The notes: generated by a model not told the origin, from the letters alone. Shown: positions 1 through 8,899, counted from the first letter of the stretch. The stretch is 44,289 nt of DNA from Bacillota bacterium (GCA_023393165.1 JAEWMJ010000052.1:1-44289), one strand, 5' to 3'. Translations and numbers: made by a program.

Positions 1-187
1 CCTCATAGTCTTCCCCTGTGTACTCGTAATACGCAAACAATTTATCTCCAAATACATAAATGGAGTAATTCCGGATATTGCAGGCCTTGATCATATCCAG
101 CACCCCCTGCCAGGGTTTTGCGTGCAGTTCCTTGTAATATGCAAGCTTTTCAGGCTTAACGCCTATCACCTGTCCGAACCGTTTCAT
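1..187 (-). CDS. rhaM: L-rhamnose mutarotase (RhaM/RhaU family), N-terminal part
   Basis: The 62 visible residues match the L-rhamnose mutarotase family (about 104 residues), which interconverts alpha and beta anomers of L-rhamnose in the cytoplasm. The N-terminus MKRFGQVIGV and the segment YYKELHAKPW put Tyr18 and His22 where E. coli RhaM has its active-site Tyr18 and His22. The C-terminal part lies beyond the window edge. I chose the ATG at 187 because AAGGGGG lies 8 nt upstream; the ATG at 193 would leave only 2 nt. It follows the URO-D gene at 212 by 24 bp and is probably in the same operon. In Rhizobium leguminosarum a homologue (RhaU) works with an ABC rhamnose importer, which fits the transporter upstream here. 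The family is fairly sure; L-rhamnose as substrate is inferred. Confidence 0.85.
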   Translation of the reverse strand, partial: MKRFGQVIGVKPEKLAYYKELHAKPWQGVLDMIKACNIRNYSIYVFGDKLFAYYEYTGEDYE

Positions 188-211
188 ATTCATTACCCCC
201 TTGTAAAAGGA

Positions 212-1360
212 CTATTTCAGTTCAGCTTCTATCCGTTCCATATCCAGCGGATATTTGCCGTATTCACGAATCAATTCTACCATATAGGCGTAACTGTCCG
301 GATCCACATCGCTCGAGACCGAATGGTCGCTCTGGCAGATCCAGCCGCCGCCTACAGCGGTTTTGAGTTTATACAGCACTTCTTTTTTGATCCTGTTTTT
401 ATCTCCGCTCTCAAGTTCCCTGACGTCCACATTGCCCACAAAGGCCAGCCTTCCGCCGTAAGTCTTTTTCAGTTCGACCGCATCCAGATGGGCCTTCACT
501 TCAACGGGATTGTATCCGTCGAGGCCGATCTCTATAAAATCTTCATACACCGGCGTGGCGTTGCCGCACCCGTGGTAAATCACCATTAAACCGGCATTAT
601 GGCAAGCTTCGATGATCTTTTTGGTGATTGGCTTGAAATACCGCCTCCATGCATCGGGCGAGAACAGCATGCCGTTTACATAGGCAATGTCTCCCCAAAT
701 ATACATGCCGGAAAGTTTATCCCCCGCTTCCCTGATCTGGAATTCAGCAAGTTCCACAAGAAAATCGCCGATACGTTTTACAAACGCTTCAAACATTTCG
801 GGCTCAAGCAGCATCCAGTACAGCGCGTTTTCGGTGCCGATGCAGCGCCAGAGGTATTCGTAGCCTTCGCATACGGAACCGAACACCGGCAGGTCCGCAC
901 TGTATTTGTCTACGCGTTCCATCCAGCTTGGAATATCGCGGAGAAGCCTGTCTCCCAGGCAGTTGATCTGATCGTCTCCCGACCTGTACAGTCTTCTTTT
1001 ATCGTCCGCCGGTTCCAGAATGAAGTTCTCCATGTCCTCAGGCTCGGCTACCGCAAAGGATTCAAAATGCGGCATTGCCAGATCCGCCCTGCGCAGAACC
1101 GTTGCGCCGAATCCGGTTTTTACCCATATATCGTCGCCCTGCTGCTTTATGATCTCAAATTCCCGTATAACAGGGTCCATATTTGGATTGACGACCACAT
1201 AGTCCAGATCGAACATGCGGTACATATCCACATCTGCGCCCCATTTTTCCCTGGCCCTGTCCATGAACCCCGACCAGAAAAAATCAGATATCGGCACCCG
1301 GTCTCCCTCACGGTGGGACAATGTCGAGCGCAAACGCGCTATTTTGTCCTGTTTACTCAT
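212..1360 (-). CDS. URO-D superfamily protein, MtaA/CmuA-like with His-x-Cys...Cys motif
   Basis: A 382-residue cytoplasmic protein of the uroporphyrinogen decarboxylase (URO-D) fold. The N-terminal REGDRVPISDFF and the C-terminal AGLMVIYHGCG are typical of the HemE-like branch that includes the corrinoid methyltransferases MtaA, MtbA and CmuA. His263-Gly-Cys265 and Cys342 reproduce the H-x-C-(n)-C zinc-ligand pattern of those methyltransferases. This argues for methyl transfer rather than porphyrin decarboxylation; no other haem gene is visible. It sits 12 bp downstream of a second URO-D-like gene and 24 bp upstream of the rhamnose mutarotase, in a sugar-transport operon. No corrinoid-binding protein is encoded in the window, so the methyl acceptor, if any, is unknown. 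Family assignment is strong; substrate is unknown. Confidence 0.85.
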   Translation of the reverse strand: MSKQDKIARLRSTLSHREGDRVPISDFFWSGFMDRAREKWGADVDMYRMFDLDYVVVNPNMDPVIREFEIIKQQGDDIWVKTGFGATVLRRADLAMPHFESFAVAEPEDMENFILEPADDKRRLYRSGDDQINCLGDRLLRDIPSWMERVDKYSADLPVFGSVCEGYEYLWRCIGTENALYWMLLEPEMFEAFVKRIGDFLVELAEFQIREAGDKLSGMYIWGDIAYVNGMLFSPDAWRRYFKPITKKIIEACHNAGLMVIYHGCGNATPVYEDFIEIGLDGYNPVEVKAHLDAVELKKTYGGRLAFVGNVDVRELESGDKNRIKKEVLYKLKTAVGGGWICQSDHSVSSDVDPDSYAYMVELIREYGKYPLDMERIEAELK

Positions 1361-1372
1361 AATAAAACCTCG

Positions 1373-2674
1373 TTATTTCGAATATTTTTCCGCAACTTTC
1401 ATTGCCGTCTTTTCCCATTTCCATAAATTTTCCGGATGATACTTTACGGTGGAGATATCCTTCATGATGATCTCAACATGCCCGTCCCCTGCAGCCTCCA
1501 TAAACTCTGTGAGCTGCCTTTCCGCTTCTTCTTCGTCATAAGAGCCGGCGGCGAATATGGCCGGGTTGGGCTTTCTGCTCATGACGTAATCACCGCCCAC
1601 CTGCGCAGTAATTTTCCCCGTATCGCACCATGGCGAAACCGATATCTTGCGCAGATTGGGTATTTTTCTCATCAAACCGATCTTGTTGTCCAAAGGTTCG
1701 CAGCAGCCGTAATAGACAAGTCTGAAACGGCTGAGCCACCGAAGGTCGTGGGCTATCGCGAAATCCCAATGCATCTGCGGCGATACGCTGGAGAGTATCT
1801 GCGCGTTCGCGCACCCCCACATGTTGCGTGGCCGCACGCAGCCGGTGTCAAGGTCTTTTCCCGGAAGTTCGCCGGTATACCCGTATCCGCCCGAGCCGAT
1901 CCTTGTATTCCCGCAGTCGAGAGACAAAAGATTCAGTTCTTCAAACTGGTCAAGCTCAATCATCCACGCGTCCACCATGCGTTCGTACGCTTCATGCACC
2001 ATTTCGGGCCGCACGATCAGATCCATCATTGCTTCTTCGATACCCCACCAGCGGATCAGAAAATCCCAGGGCGTGTACCAGATATGCGTCTGTCCCACAA
2101 GTTTTACATCTATAATCCCGCGGAATATGTCCTGCATGGCATTAAGGTTATATTCCGTAGCCTTTTCCATAAACCTGATCTTGGGCATCTTTATTTTTTG
2201 GATGTCTTCCGGTTCCTGTATCTGTATCTTGAAATGCCTGGAGTATATTTCGTTGTCAGCATCCGTGTATGCCGTATCCGTTTGCTCTACAATGCCGAAA
2301 TCGGTCGTAGAAAAAACTTTAGGGCATTCGATAGTTTCACTGACGATCATGTCTCCGGGCATGTGCTTACGCTGGTAAATCGTACGCCGCAGATTTTGTT
2401 CCTGGGTTCTGGCCCATGGGTGCGTGCAGCGCAGCGTCAGTTCATCGTTTACGTTCATTTCGTGCCATGGTATTTCATTGATCCATACCATCGGTCGGAC
2501 GGACTCAAGGTCATTGAGCTTTTGCCAAAGTTCGGCCTTTCCCGATGCGGCGTCCTCTTCCGCATATGTCTTTATTGTTTCTCCCAATTTTTTTAATATA
2601 TCTTTGTCCCTCTGCTCCAGAATGATTTCCTTTTCCTCCGGAACAACGGGAACATGGCTTGGATCATGCAGCAT
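1373..2674 (-). CDS. URO-D superfamily protein, divergent subfamily
   Basis: A 433-residue protein that I place in the URO-D superfamily from its overall layout and its position next to clearer members. The region that carries H-x-C in MtaA-type enzymes reads YYGCCEP here (Cys324, Cys325), followed by SPWCD (Cys350), so His is replaced by Tyr and cysteines are retained nearby. It is longer than the 350-380 residues of HemE because of an N-terminal extension of about 50 charged residues. I chose the ATG at 2674, with GGGAGAG 6 nt upstream; an upstream in-frame TTG at 2695 has no good ribosome binding site and lies near a strong hairpin. It is translated 12 bp before the next URO-D gene. Function unknown; a role in metabolising the imported compound is inferred. 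Confidence 0.75.
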   Translation of the reverse strand: MLHDPSHVPVVPEEKEIILEQRDKDILKKLGETIKTYAEEDAASGKAELWQKLNDLESVRPMVWINEIPWHEMNVNDELTLRCTHPWARTQEQNLRRTIYQRKHMPGDMIVSETIECPKVFSTTDFGIVEQTDTAYTDADNEIYSRHFKIQIQEPEDIQKIKMPKIRFMEKATEYNLNAMQDIFRGIIDVKLVGQTHIWYTPWDFLIRWWGIEEAMMDLIVRPEMVHEAYERMVDAWMIELDQFEELNLLSLDCGNTRIGSGGYGYTGELPGKDLDTGCVRPRNMWGCANAQILSSVSPQMHWDFAIAHDLRWLSRFRLVYYGCCEPLDNKIGLMRKIPNLRKISVSPWCDTGKITAQVGGDYVMSRKPNPAIFAAGSYDEEEAERQLTEFMEAAGDGHVEIIMKDISTVKYHPENLWKWEKTAMKVAEKYSK

Positions 2675-2702
2675 ATGAATCTCTCCCGGAATCAAATTTT
2701 TT

Positions 2703-2726
2703 CGGGTGCGGCATACGCCGCACCCG
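2703..2726 (-). promoter_or_regulatory. Intercistronic stem-loop after the binding-protein gene
   Basis: Perfect 10-bp GC-rich stem (arm CGGGTGCGGC) with a 4-nt loop, 30 nt after the binding-protein stop codon and just before the next gene's ribosome binding site. On the transcribed strand it is followed by A residues, not a U-run, so it is unlikely to be a full terminator. Hairpins here commonly protect the binding-protein mRNA 3' end or reduce read-through, giving more binding protein than downstream product. Confidence 0.6.
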
Positions 2727-2756
2727 ATTGATTTTTCCTGTTAATAAGGCTGTTTC

Positions 2757-4004
2757 TTACCACTGAGCGGGCATATAGTTATCAACATCGTCAGTGGTGA
2801 TTACATGCTGGGGCAGGTAATAGATGGGCTGGTCAAACGTTTTGCCCGAGAACCAATCCGCAGCAAGTTTGATCGGGATAGCGCCGTCCGCTTCAGCCGA
2901 CTGGTATGTGATTGCGGAAAGAGATCCGTCTTTCACATAGTCCATGCCAACCTTGGAGTTGCCGGCTGCAACGATGACGATGTCTTCACGTCCGGCTTCC
3001 TTGCAAGCTTCCACAGCGCCTATAGCCTGTGCGGAGTCGTCCGCCAGAACGATCGCATTCAGCTTGTCACCGAATTTGGTGATCCAGTCGGAAACGACCT
3101 GTTTTGCTTTATCCGCTTCAAATCCGGGAGACTGGAAGTCCAGCGTTGTGATTTCAGGATAATCTTTGGCAAGCTGGGCCTGCACGCGGAAGTATCTTGC
3201 GAAATACGGGGAACCGCCGGGGTTGTGTGTGATGTAGGCAACGCCGCCTTTTCCGCCTAATTTTTCACCCAGATAGTCGGCAAGTTTCGCCATCTGGCCG
3301 AAATCGTCCGGGCCGGACCATGTGAGCATGTATTTGATGCCTTCCGCATCAGGCAGCATGTTGGATCCGATTACCGGAATGCCTGCCTGATTGATTTTTC
3401 TGAACTGCTGAACAGCAGCTTTGGGATCCAGGGGAACCAAAATGATCATGTCGGGTTTGTCGTTGATCGCCTGATCAACCATCTGATTCTGAACGTTCAG
3501 GTCCCAGTTGGGGGATTTGATGTCAATCGTCATGCCAAGCGCGTCCGCCGCTATTTTAGCGCCGTTGGAATAAGCAGTCAGGTAAGGATGGTCGCCGTTG
3601 ATGATAACGGTAACTTTTTTGCCCTGCGGTCCGTCTCCGGGCGAGGTGGGCAGATTTTCTTTCTCTTCTGCTTTCCAGCCGGCATATTCCATGTCATACC
3701 AGTGCAGAGGATCTGTTTCAGCAAGAGCTTCTGGATCTTCCGGTCTATCCGGAATCTCTTTCGCTTCCATGGCGAGCAGCAGGGGCTGGCCGTCCGAACC
3801 GACGACAGAAGCAAGGTCTGTGGAGGGCTCTGCAGCAGGCTCCGAAGCCGCAGCCGATTCACTGGCTGCAGGAGCGGCCGAAGTTTCTGCCGGGGCCGCC
3901 GATGATTCGGCAGCGGATTGAGATGGGGTATTGTTCGCTATGGAGCAGGATACCATTCCAATCGCCAGCACGGCAATCAAGACCACTAATAATATTTTTT
4001 TCAT
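2757..4004 (-). CDS. Sugar ABC transporter substrate-binding lipoprotein (RbsB/RhaS class)
   Basis: A 415-residue type-1 periplasmic binding protein (Peripla_BP_4). A lipoprotein signal with Cys20 (lipobox MVSC) is followed by an Ala/Ser/Pro/Glu-rich linker to about residue 60 and then the sugar-binding domain, with the typical segments KKVTVIINGDHPYL and DMIILVPLDPKA. It would be tethered outside the membrane and deliver sugar to the two permeases encoded upstream. The ribosome binding site is AGGAGG. It is separated from the permease gene by a 192-bp gap with odd sequence and followed by a strong hairpin. Its neighbours (paired distinct permeases and a rhamnose mutarotase) suggest rhamnose or a related deoxysugar, but the sequence does not settle the ligand. 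Confidence 0.9.
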   Translation of the reverse strand: MKKILLVVLIAVLAIGMVSCSIANNTPSQSAAESSAAPAETSAAPAASESAAASEPAAEPSTDLASVVGSDGQPLLLAMEAKEIPDRPEDPEALAETDPLHWYDMEYAGWKAEEKENLPTSPGDGPQGKKVTVIINGDHPYLTAYSNGAKIAADALGMTIDIKSPNWDLNVQNQMVDQAINDKPDMIILVPLDPKAAVQQFRKINQAGIPVIGSNMLPDAEGIKYMLTWSGPDDFGQMAKLADYLGEKLGGKGGVAYITHNPGGSPYFARYFRVQAQLAKDYPEITTLDFQSPGFEADKAKQVVSDWITKFGDKLNAIVLADDSAQAIGAVEACKEAGREDIVIVAAGNSKVGMDYVKDGSLSAITYQSAEADGAIPIKLAADWFSGKTFDQPIYYLPQHVITTDDVDNYMPAQW

Positions 4005-4045
4005 ACTTTCCTCCTATATATTTTTTATTGCCTTTTTTAAAGGCA

Positions 4046-4196
4046 AACTGCTTGATTACAAACTAATTATCATTATTAAAAGACTGAAGTTGCCTCTCTT
4101 TAGGAAGGCTGCTTACGCGCAGCACGAGCCCGTAGCGAAGTGCCTGGAGAAGTGGAGAAACAACAAAGTAGTTAGCGTTTTCTCAGCGGCCTGACT
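4046..4196. other. Non-coding insertion-like segment inside the ABC operon
   Basis: This gap between the second permease and the binding-protein gene looks unlike the rest of the intergenic DNA. It contains several small inverted repeats, for example GCTGC-TTACGC-GCAGC around 4108-4123 and GAGAAAC pairing with GTTTTCTC around 4155-4182, with higher GC than its surroundings. I see no gene in it; a plus-strand open frame running through it overlaps the binding protein and looks spurious. It may be a small dispersed repeat or a processing element. Nearer the binding-protein start, TTGCCTTT and AAAGGCAA (about 4028-4045) form another small hairpin. Confidence 0.4.
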
Positions 4197-5216
4197 TTAT
4201 TTTTTTACTTCACGGAGCAATGGCAGCCTGATCCCCTTTACCTGATCCTGCAGGTACTGGGATATGGATTCATACAGTACCACCGCCGCCAGCACGACAC
4301 CCGAGGTAAACACCTGCGCTTCGTACCCTGTTCCGAAGCAGGACAGCATATTGAATATGGTGATCAGCGTCAGTACAGCAAAGTAGCTTTTTAAAACGCC
4401 GCCCTTGCCTCCTGCCATGGATATGCCGCCTATAATGACCGCGGCAATGGTTACCATCAGCGGGCTGATGCCTTTATCTCCCATATTCGGAACAGCCGTG
4501 CCCTGCCCGGCCGCGAACAGCGATCCCGCAAACGCGGCCAAAGCGCCGCAGATGATAAACGCGAGTATGATCTGCCGGTCCTTTTTAATGCCGGCCAGCC
4601 ATGCCGTTTCAGCATTGCCGCCCACCATGTAGAACGCGCGCCCGAACCTCGTTTTGTTGAGTATGATCGCGAATGCGACGACCACAGCCACGGTAATGAT
4701 TGTAATCGGAGGCAAAAGAGGGATCTTGTCGGTCAAAAGCCAGTCCGAAAAACTGTAGTCCCCGTTCACGCTGATGGAGCCGCTTTTGGTATACAGGAAT
4801 ATCACGCCTGTAACGATCGTCATGGTGCCCAGCGTTACAATAAACGAATTGATCTTTGCCTTGGCAACCATAAATCCGTTGAAAAGTCCGAACCCCGCGC
4901 CGATCGCGATGGCCAGAATAAAGCTTGCACCCCAGCTCATACCGTTATCGCTGAAAAGTCCCAGGGCAATGACCGCGCCCAGGTTCATAACCGCCTGGAT
5001 GGAAAGGTCCAGCTGCCCGCATATCATCACGATACTTAAGCCCACGGCCAGCATCGCGTACAGATTCGCAGTTTTAAACAAAGAGTTCAAGTTGAACGCA
5101 TTAAAGAAATTGGGAGCTGCAAATACTGCGATCAGAAAAAGTATGGCAAATATGATAAAAATCCTGTTTTTATCGATATAATAACTTGCAGAGCGTTTTA
5201 ACTTATTTTTAAACAT
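4197..5216 (-). CDS. Sugar ABC transporter permease (RbsC/RhaP-Q class), second permease
   Basis: A 339-residue inner-membrane protein of the BPD_transp_2 family (ribose/rhamnose/AI-2 type), with about eight to ten hydrophobic segments. A typical family motif is IGGISMAGGKG near residue 270. Its ATG overlaps the stop region of the other permease gene by 8 bp (ATGTTTAA), showing translational coupling. Two different permeases in one operon resemble RhaP/RhaQ or LsrC/LsrD heterodimers rather than the single RbsC. It should form the membrane channel with the neighbouring permease and the duplicated ATPase. Confidence 0.9.
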   Translation of the reverse strand: MFKNKLKRSASYYIDKNRIFIIFAILFLIAVFAAPNFFNAFNLNSLFKTANLYAMLAVGLSIVMICGQLDLSIQAVMNLGAVIALGLFSDNGMSWGASFILAIAIGAGFGLFNGFMVAKAKINSFIVTLGTMTIVTGVIFLYTKSGSISVNGDYSFSDWLLTDKIPLLPPITIITVAVVVAFAIILNKTRFGRAFYMVGGNAETAWLAGIKKDRQIILAFIICGALAAFAGSLFAAGQGTAVPNMGDKGISPLMVTIAAVIIGGISMAGGKGGVLKSYFAVLTLITIFNMLSCFGTGYEAQVFTSGVVLAAVVLYESISQYLQDQVKGIRLPLLREVKK

Positions 5217-6222
5217 CGTCCCTACCCAACTTTCTTAAGGATCTGGAATTGAGGAATACAATCAGAATAAATATCGCGCCGATTATAATGTTCTGTACAA
5301 ACGTACTGATACCGATAAAGGTCAGTATATTGGACAGCATCTTTACGGTAAACACGCCGCCCATCACGCCGATCAGGTTGCCGCGGCCGCCGGCCAGCGT
5401 CATGCCGCCGATCACGATTGCAGTCGCCGCCTGGAAATCGTATCCCTGCCCGTTGTAATATGCGCCTACTTTTCCGAACGATGTGATGAATATTCCCGCC
5501 ACGCCCGCGGCGATCGCCGTTATCACGTATGCAATCATGATGTTGCCGCTGACGTTGATCCCGGAGAATTTAGCCACGTCCGGATTGGATCCGATCACCT
5601 TGAGCTGTTGGCCGAATTTTGTCTTTGTAAGGATGAATTGACCGATAATGATCAGCGCAACCATTACGATAACAGCGAGCGGTATGCCCGCGACCTGTAT
5701 CCTGGAAATATTGATGAACGCCTCCGCAGCCTGCGGATTTGCGGCCGCCGCAGTATCCGGATATATCTGTTTGTTGGAATACAGCCAGCGGATGAGTCCG
5801 TCCAGCATAAAGTTCATGGACAGAGTCCAGATAATGGGGTTGGCCTTGAACTTTCCGATTACAATGCCGTTTATCACGCCGATTACAACCGCGGTCAGCA
5901 TACCCAGAACGATTGCGATTCCCAGCCCCAGGGCCAGCGTATCCACCACTACGATACCTGATATTGCGATTGTGATAGGCGCGCTCATGTCCACCATGTT
6001 TCCCGAATATGTCACGAACGCCATTCCCGCGCAAAGGATTCCCAGGAATGCGCCCGCCTGAATGATATTCATGAAATTTTCGCCCGAAAAGAACTTTGTG
6101 TTTACGATCGTACCGGCAATGATGAGTACGATCAGGATCATATATACGCCCGCTTTGGAAGTCAGATCAGAAAACTTGTTTGATTTCAGGCTCCTTGCGT
6201 CACTAGCACTTGTAGCTGCCAT
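5209..6222 (-). CDS. Sugar ABC transporter permease (RbsC/RhaP-Q class), first permease
   Basis: A 337-residue BPD_transp_2 family permease. A short polar N-terminus (about 25 residues) is followed by a series of hydrophobic segments; the family motif reads IGGMTLAGGRGN near residue 270. The ATG at 6222 is preceded by AAGGAGG, located inside the 3' end of the ATPase gene, so the two genes overlap by 20 bp. The 3' end overlaps the second permease by 8 bp. Such tight packing indicates stoichiometric synthesis of a heterodimeric channel. The substrate is probably a monosaccharide; from the rhamnose mutarotase, a deoxyhexose is the best guess. Confidence 0.9.
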   Translation of the reverse strand: MAATSASDARSLKSNKFSDLTSKAGVYMILIVLIIAGTIVNTKFFSGENFMNIIQAGAFLGILCAGMAFVTYSGNMVDMSAPITIAISGIVVVDTLALGLGIAIVLGMLTAVVIGVINGIVIGKFKANPIIWTLSMNFMLDGLIRWLYSNKQIYPDTAAAANPQAAEAFINISRIQVAGIPLAVIVMVALIIIGQFILTKTKFGQQLKVIGSNPDVAKFSGINVSGNIMIAYVITAIAAGVAGIFITSFGKVGAYYNGQGYDFQAATAIVIGGMTLAGGRGNLIGVMGGVFTVKMLSNILTFIGISTFVQNIIIGAIFILIVFLNSRSLRKLGRDDV

Positions 6223-7738
6223 TGCCGTTTCCTCCTTCCCCGTTTGCGGCCAGCAATAATGAATCCTCGGATATTTCGTCCTTGGAAAACTCGCCGATCA
6301 TTTTACCCTCGCGCAGAATATATGCCCTGTCCGAAAGGCCTACCATCTCGGGCAGGTCGGACGAAATCAGGATAACACTGTGCCCCTGGTTTGCGATTTC
6401 TTCAATACATTTGTGGATCAGCATTTTAGCGCCTATATCCACGCCCCTTGTCGGCTCGTCAAGTATCAGCAGACGGGGCTTTAACGCAAGCCATTTGCCA
6501 AGCAATATCTTTTGCTGGTTGCCACCCGAAAAGTTTGAAACCATTCTTCCGGGTTCGGCAGGATATATCTGCAATTTTTCTATCAATTCGTTCATCTTCT
6601 GCTTTCCGCGTTTTTTGGAGTAAATTCCTCCAACCGTCATTTCTCCGATCATTGCGGAGTAAATGTTTTCTTCCATGCTAAGGCGCAGCGCAAGGCCTTC
6701 CAGCTTTCTTGATTCGCTTAAATACGCCATTCCGCGCATCAGCGCCTGATGCATGTTTTTATTTTTGATCGTTTTGCCTTCGAACTCTAAGGTTCCTTCC
6801 TGAACCGGATCGATCCCTATGATCGCGCAGGCTAATTCGCTTCTCCCTGAACCGGCCAGGCCGCAGATCCCTACGATCTCGCCCTTGTGAACCTCAAAGG
6901 ATACATGATGGAAAAATCCCCACCTCGAAATGTCCTTTGCGCGGAACACCACTTCGCCGACTTTCGCGTCTCTTTTCGCATAAAACTTGTCGATCTTCTG
7001 CCCTACCATCATCTCCACGAGTTTTTCAGGGGTAACATCGCAGACAAGATCGGTTCCTACTTTCCTGCCGTCCCGCATGACCGTGACGCGGTCCGCCACT
7101 TCAAACACCTCGGGCAGGTGATGCGAGATATAAATGATCGCCATTCCCTGCGCCCTGAGGCTTCTGATAATGCCAAACAGCCTTTCGACTTCCTCTCTGG
7201 AGAGAGCCGACGTGGGTTCGTCCATAACAAGTATGGACGGGTTGCTGTACAACGCCTTGCCGATCTCAACCAGCTGCGCTTCATGCTGGGACAGCTCGCT
7301 GATCTCTATCATAGGATCGATATGGTCAAGGCCTACGCGGCTTAAAACCTCCCTGGATATTCTGACCATTGCGTCCTTATCGATAAAGACGCCTTTTTTA
7401 GGCAGCTGTCCAACCAGGATGTTCTCCGCAACCGAAAGCGGCTTTGCAAGAGACAGTTCCTGATAGATCATTCCTATGCCCTGCTGTTTTGCGAGCAACG
7501 GGGTAGTTAAGCGGACTGTTTTTCCCTTGACCAGGATTTCGCCGGTATAATCGTCAAATGATCCGGCAAGCATCTTCATCAATGTTGACTTGCCCGCGCC
7601 GTTTTCACCCATCAAAGCGTGAACCTCCCCGGCTTTGACCTGAAAATCCACATGGTCTACAGCCAGGGTACCCGGAAAGCTTTTAGACACGCTTTTCATG
7701 TCCAAAACAACTTCGCCTGCTTTTACTTTTTCAGACAA
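6203..7738 (-). CDS. Sugar ABC transporter ATP-binding protein, duplicated (RbsA/RhaT class)
   Basis: A 511-residue cytoplasmic ATPase with two nucleotide-binding domains, as in RbsA, RhaT and MglA. Domain 1 has a Walker A GENGAGKS at residues 44-51, a degenerate signature (LSQHEAQ) and Walker B LVMDEPTSAL. Domain 2 has the usual degenerate Walker A (GLAGSGRSE), an intact FSGGNQQK signature and LLILDEPTRGVD. The start is a TTG at 7738 with AAGGTG 7-8 nt upstream; no closer in-frame ATG precedes domain 1 except Met14, which would cut into the first strand. It follows a URO-D gene by 69 bp and overlaps the first permease by 20 bp. Confidence 0.92.
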   Translation of the reverse strand: MSEKVKAGEVVLDMKSVSKSFPGTLAVDHVDFQVKAGEVHALMGENGAGKSTLMKMLAGSFDDYTGEILVKGKTVRLTTPLLAKQQGIGMIYQELSLAKPLSVAENILVGQLPKKGVFIDKDAMVRISREVLSRVGLDHIDPMIEISELSQHEAQLVEIGKALYSNPSILVMDEPTSALSREEVERLFGIIRSLRAQGMAIIYISHHLPEVFEVADRVTVMRDGRKVGTDLVCDVTPEKLVEMMVGQKIDKFYAKRDAKVGEVVFRAKDISRWGFFHHVSFEVHKGEIVGICGLAGSGRSELACAIIGIDPVQEGTLEFEGKTIKNKNMHQALMRGMAYLSESRKLEGLALRLSMEENIYSAMIGEMTVGGIYSKKRGKQKMNELIEKLQIYPAEPGRMVSNFSGGNQQKILLGKWLALKPRLLILDEPTRGVDIGAKMLIHKCIEEIANQGHSVILISSDLPEMVGLSDRAYILREGKMIGEFSKDEISEDSLLLAANGEGGNGNGSYKC

Positions 7739-7807
7739 AAGGGTGCACCTTCTTTCATATATTCATATTTTGTTGTTTATCCATGATACATTAAAACAAA
7801 AACCGGA

Positions 7808-8866
7808 TTATCTGTTTTGCCCGGAACCGTATTTTTTTGCCTCGTCAAACATTGCAATAATATTTTCCGCAGGTATCTCGGGCAGTATATAATCGTGCGA
7901 CGCCGCAACGATGTACCGGTCGTGTTTTCCAAGAATATCTATGATGCGCCTGGTTTCCGCGCGCACTTCTTTTTCCGTGCCGTTCTGCAGAATTTCATTC
8001 TCGTCGATTCCGCCGAAAAATACGCAGTCGGCCCCGAATCTGCCGATCAGCGATTCCGGGTTCATGTTTTCCGCATTCACCTGTATTGGATTGACCGCAT
8101 CCACGCCTATTTCTATAAAATCCCCTATGATCTCGTGAATATCGCCGCAGGAATGCACGGCAGTTACACAACCGTATTTTTTTGCCTGTTCGATCAATTT
8201 TTTCACATAAGGTTTGTAGAATTTTCTCCACATATCGGGAGCCATTAAAAGCGCGCGCTGCGACCCGAAATCGTTGCCAATAAAATACATGTCGATCAAT
8301 CCGGGATTTGCTTCAAACGCCCTTTTATCCAGTTCATAATAGAATGAAAAACATTTTTCTATGAGCGCTTCCACCGGCGCCGGATTGGTGTACATATTGA
8401 TGAAGAATTCTTCCATGCCCATGAGTTCGGTGGAATCATGGAAAAAAGGCGACCAGCATCCGCCGATCGTGCAGTAATCTTTCGCCCAGGAAATTTCTTC
8501 CGGGGTAAATTTCACCTCAAAATCGTCCGGATTCGGAAAGCTGGGATACGATTCAATTTCGGCTGCCGTCTCCACTCCCGCAAGAGGATGAGAGAGCGCC
8601 TGCCCCCAGTGAACTCCGCCGCGCAGGATACCCCATTCGGATATATGCGTGCCGTCCGGAAATTCCTTTAAAGGTTCTCCAACGTATTTGGGACGTAACG
8701 TTTTGTAATCGAGTCCTATACAATCGTATAACGCCTCGTCCGCCGTTTTTGCACCCAATACCTTTTGTATATTAAGAGTCACCTCGGGCGCGGCGCCGTA
8801 CCACATTGGAAAACGGTCCGCATTCTTCCTTAAAAAAGGAGCCAAACCCCTTTCTTTGCAATTCAT
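7808..8866 (-). CDS. URO-D superfamily protein, first gene of the transport operon
   Basis: A 352-residue URO-D superfamily protein, the length of HemE. It shows KYGCVTAVHSCGD near residue 230, so His238-Ser-Cys240 matches the H-x-C half of the MtaA/CmuA zinc site. At the position of the last cysteine it reads AASHDYI (around 321-326), with no cysteine, so the third ligand is missing or replaced. The segment IEIGVDAVNPIQ and the C-terminal SHD motif are common to uncharacterised URO-D proteins near sugar transporters. The ATG has AGAGGAA about 8 nt upstream. Being first in the operon, it is probably co-transcribed with the importer. Function unknown; a methyltransferase-like or other lyase activity on the imported compound is possible. 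Confidence 0.83.
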   Translation of the reverse strand: MNCKERGLAPFLRKNADRFPMWYGAAPEVTLNIQKVLGAKTADEALYDCIGLDYKTLRPKYVGEPLKEFPDGTHISEWGILRGGVHWGQALSHPLAGVETAAEIESYPSFPNPDDFEVKFTPEEISWAKDYCTIGGCWSPFFHDSTELMGMEEFFINMYTNPAPVEALIEKCFSFYYELDKRAFEANPGLIDMYFIGNDFGSQRALLMAPDMWRKFYKPYVKKLIEQAKKYGCVTAVHSCGDIHEIIGDFIEIGVDAVNPIQVNAENMNPESLIGRFGADCVFFGGIDENEILQNGTEKEVRAETRRIIDILGKHDRYIVAASHDYILPEIPAENIIAMFDEAKKYGSGQNR

Positions 8867-8899
8867 GTAGTATTCCTCTTTTATTCTTGGGATGGTTAC

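Noticed and set aside
212..1360. True haem uroporphyrinogen decarboxylase (HemE)
   Set aside because: The cysteine/histidine metal motif, the operon context with sugar transport and the absence of other haem genes do not fit HemE.
599..2596. Long plus-strand frames (275 and 386 codons) opposite the first URO-D genes
   Set aside because: They are shadows of the minus-strand genes, have no ribosome binding sites and give biased His/Arg/Phe-rich translations.
2703..2726. Hairpin as a rho-independent terminator
   Set aside because: On the transcribed minus strand it is followed by A residues, and the next gene starts within 30 nt with its own ribosome binding site.
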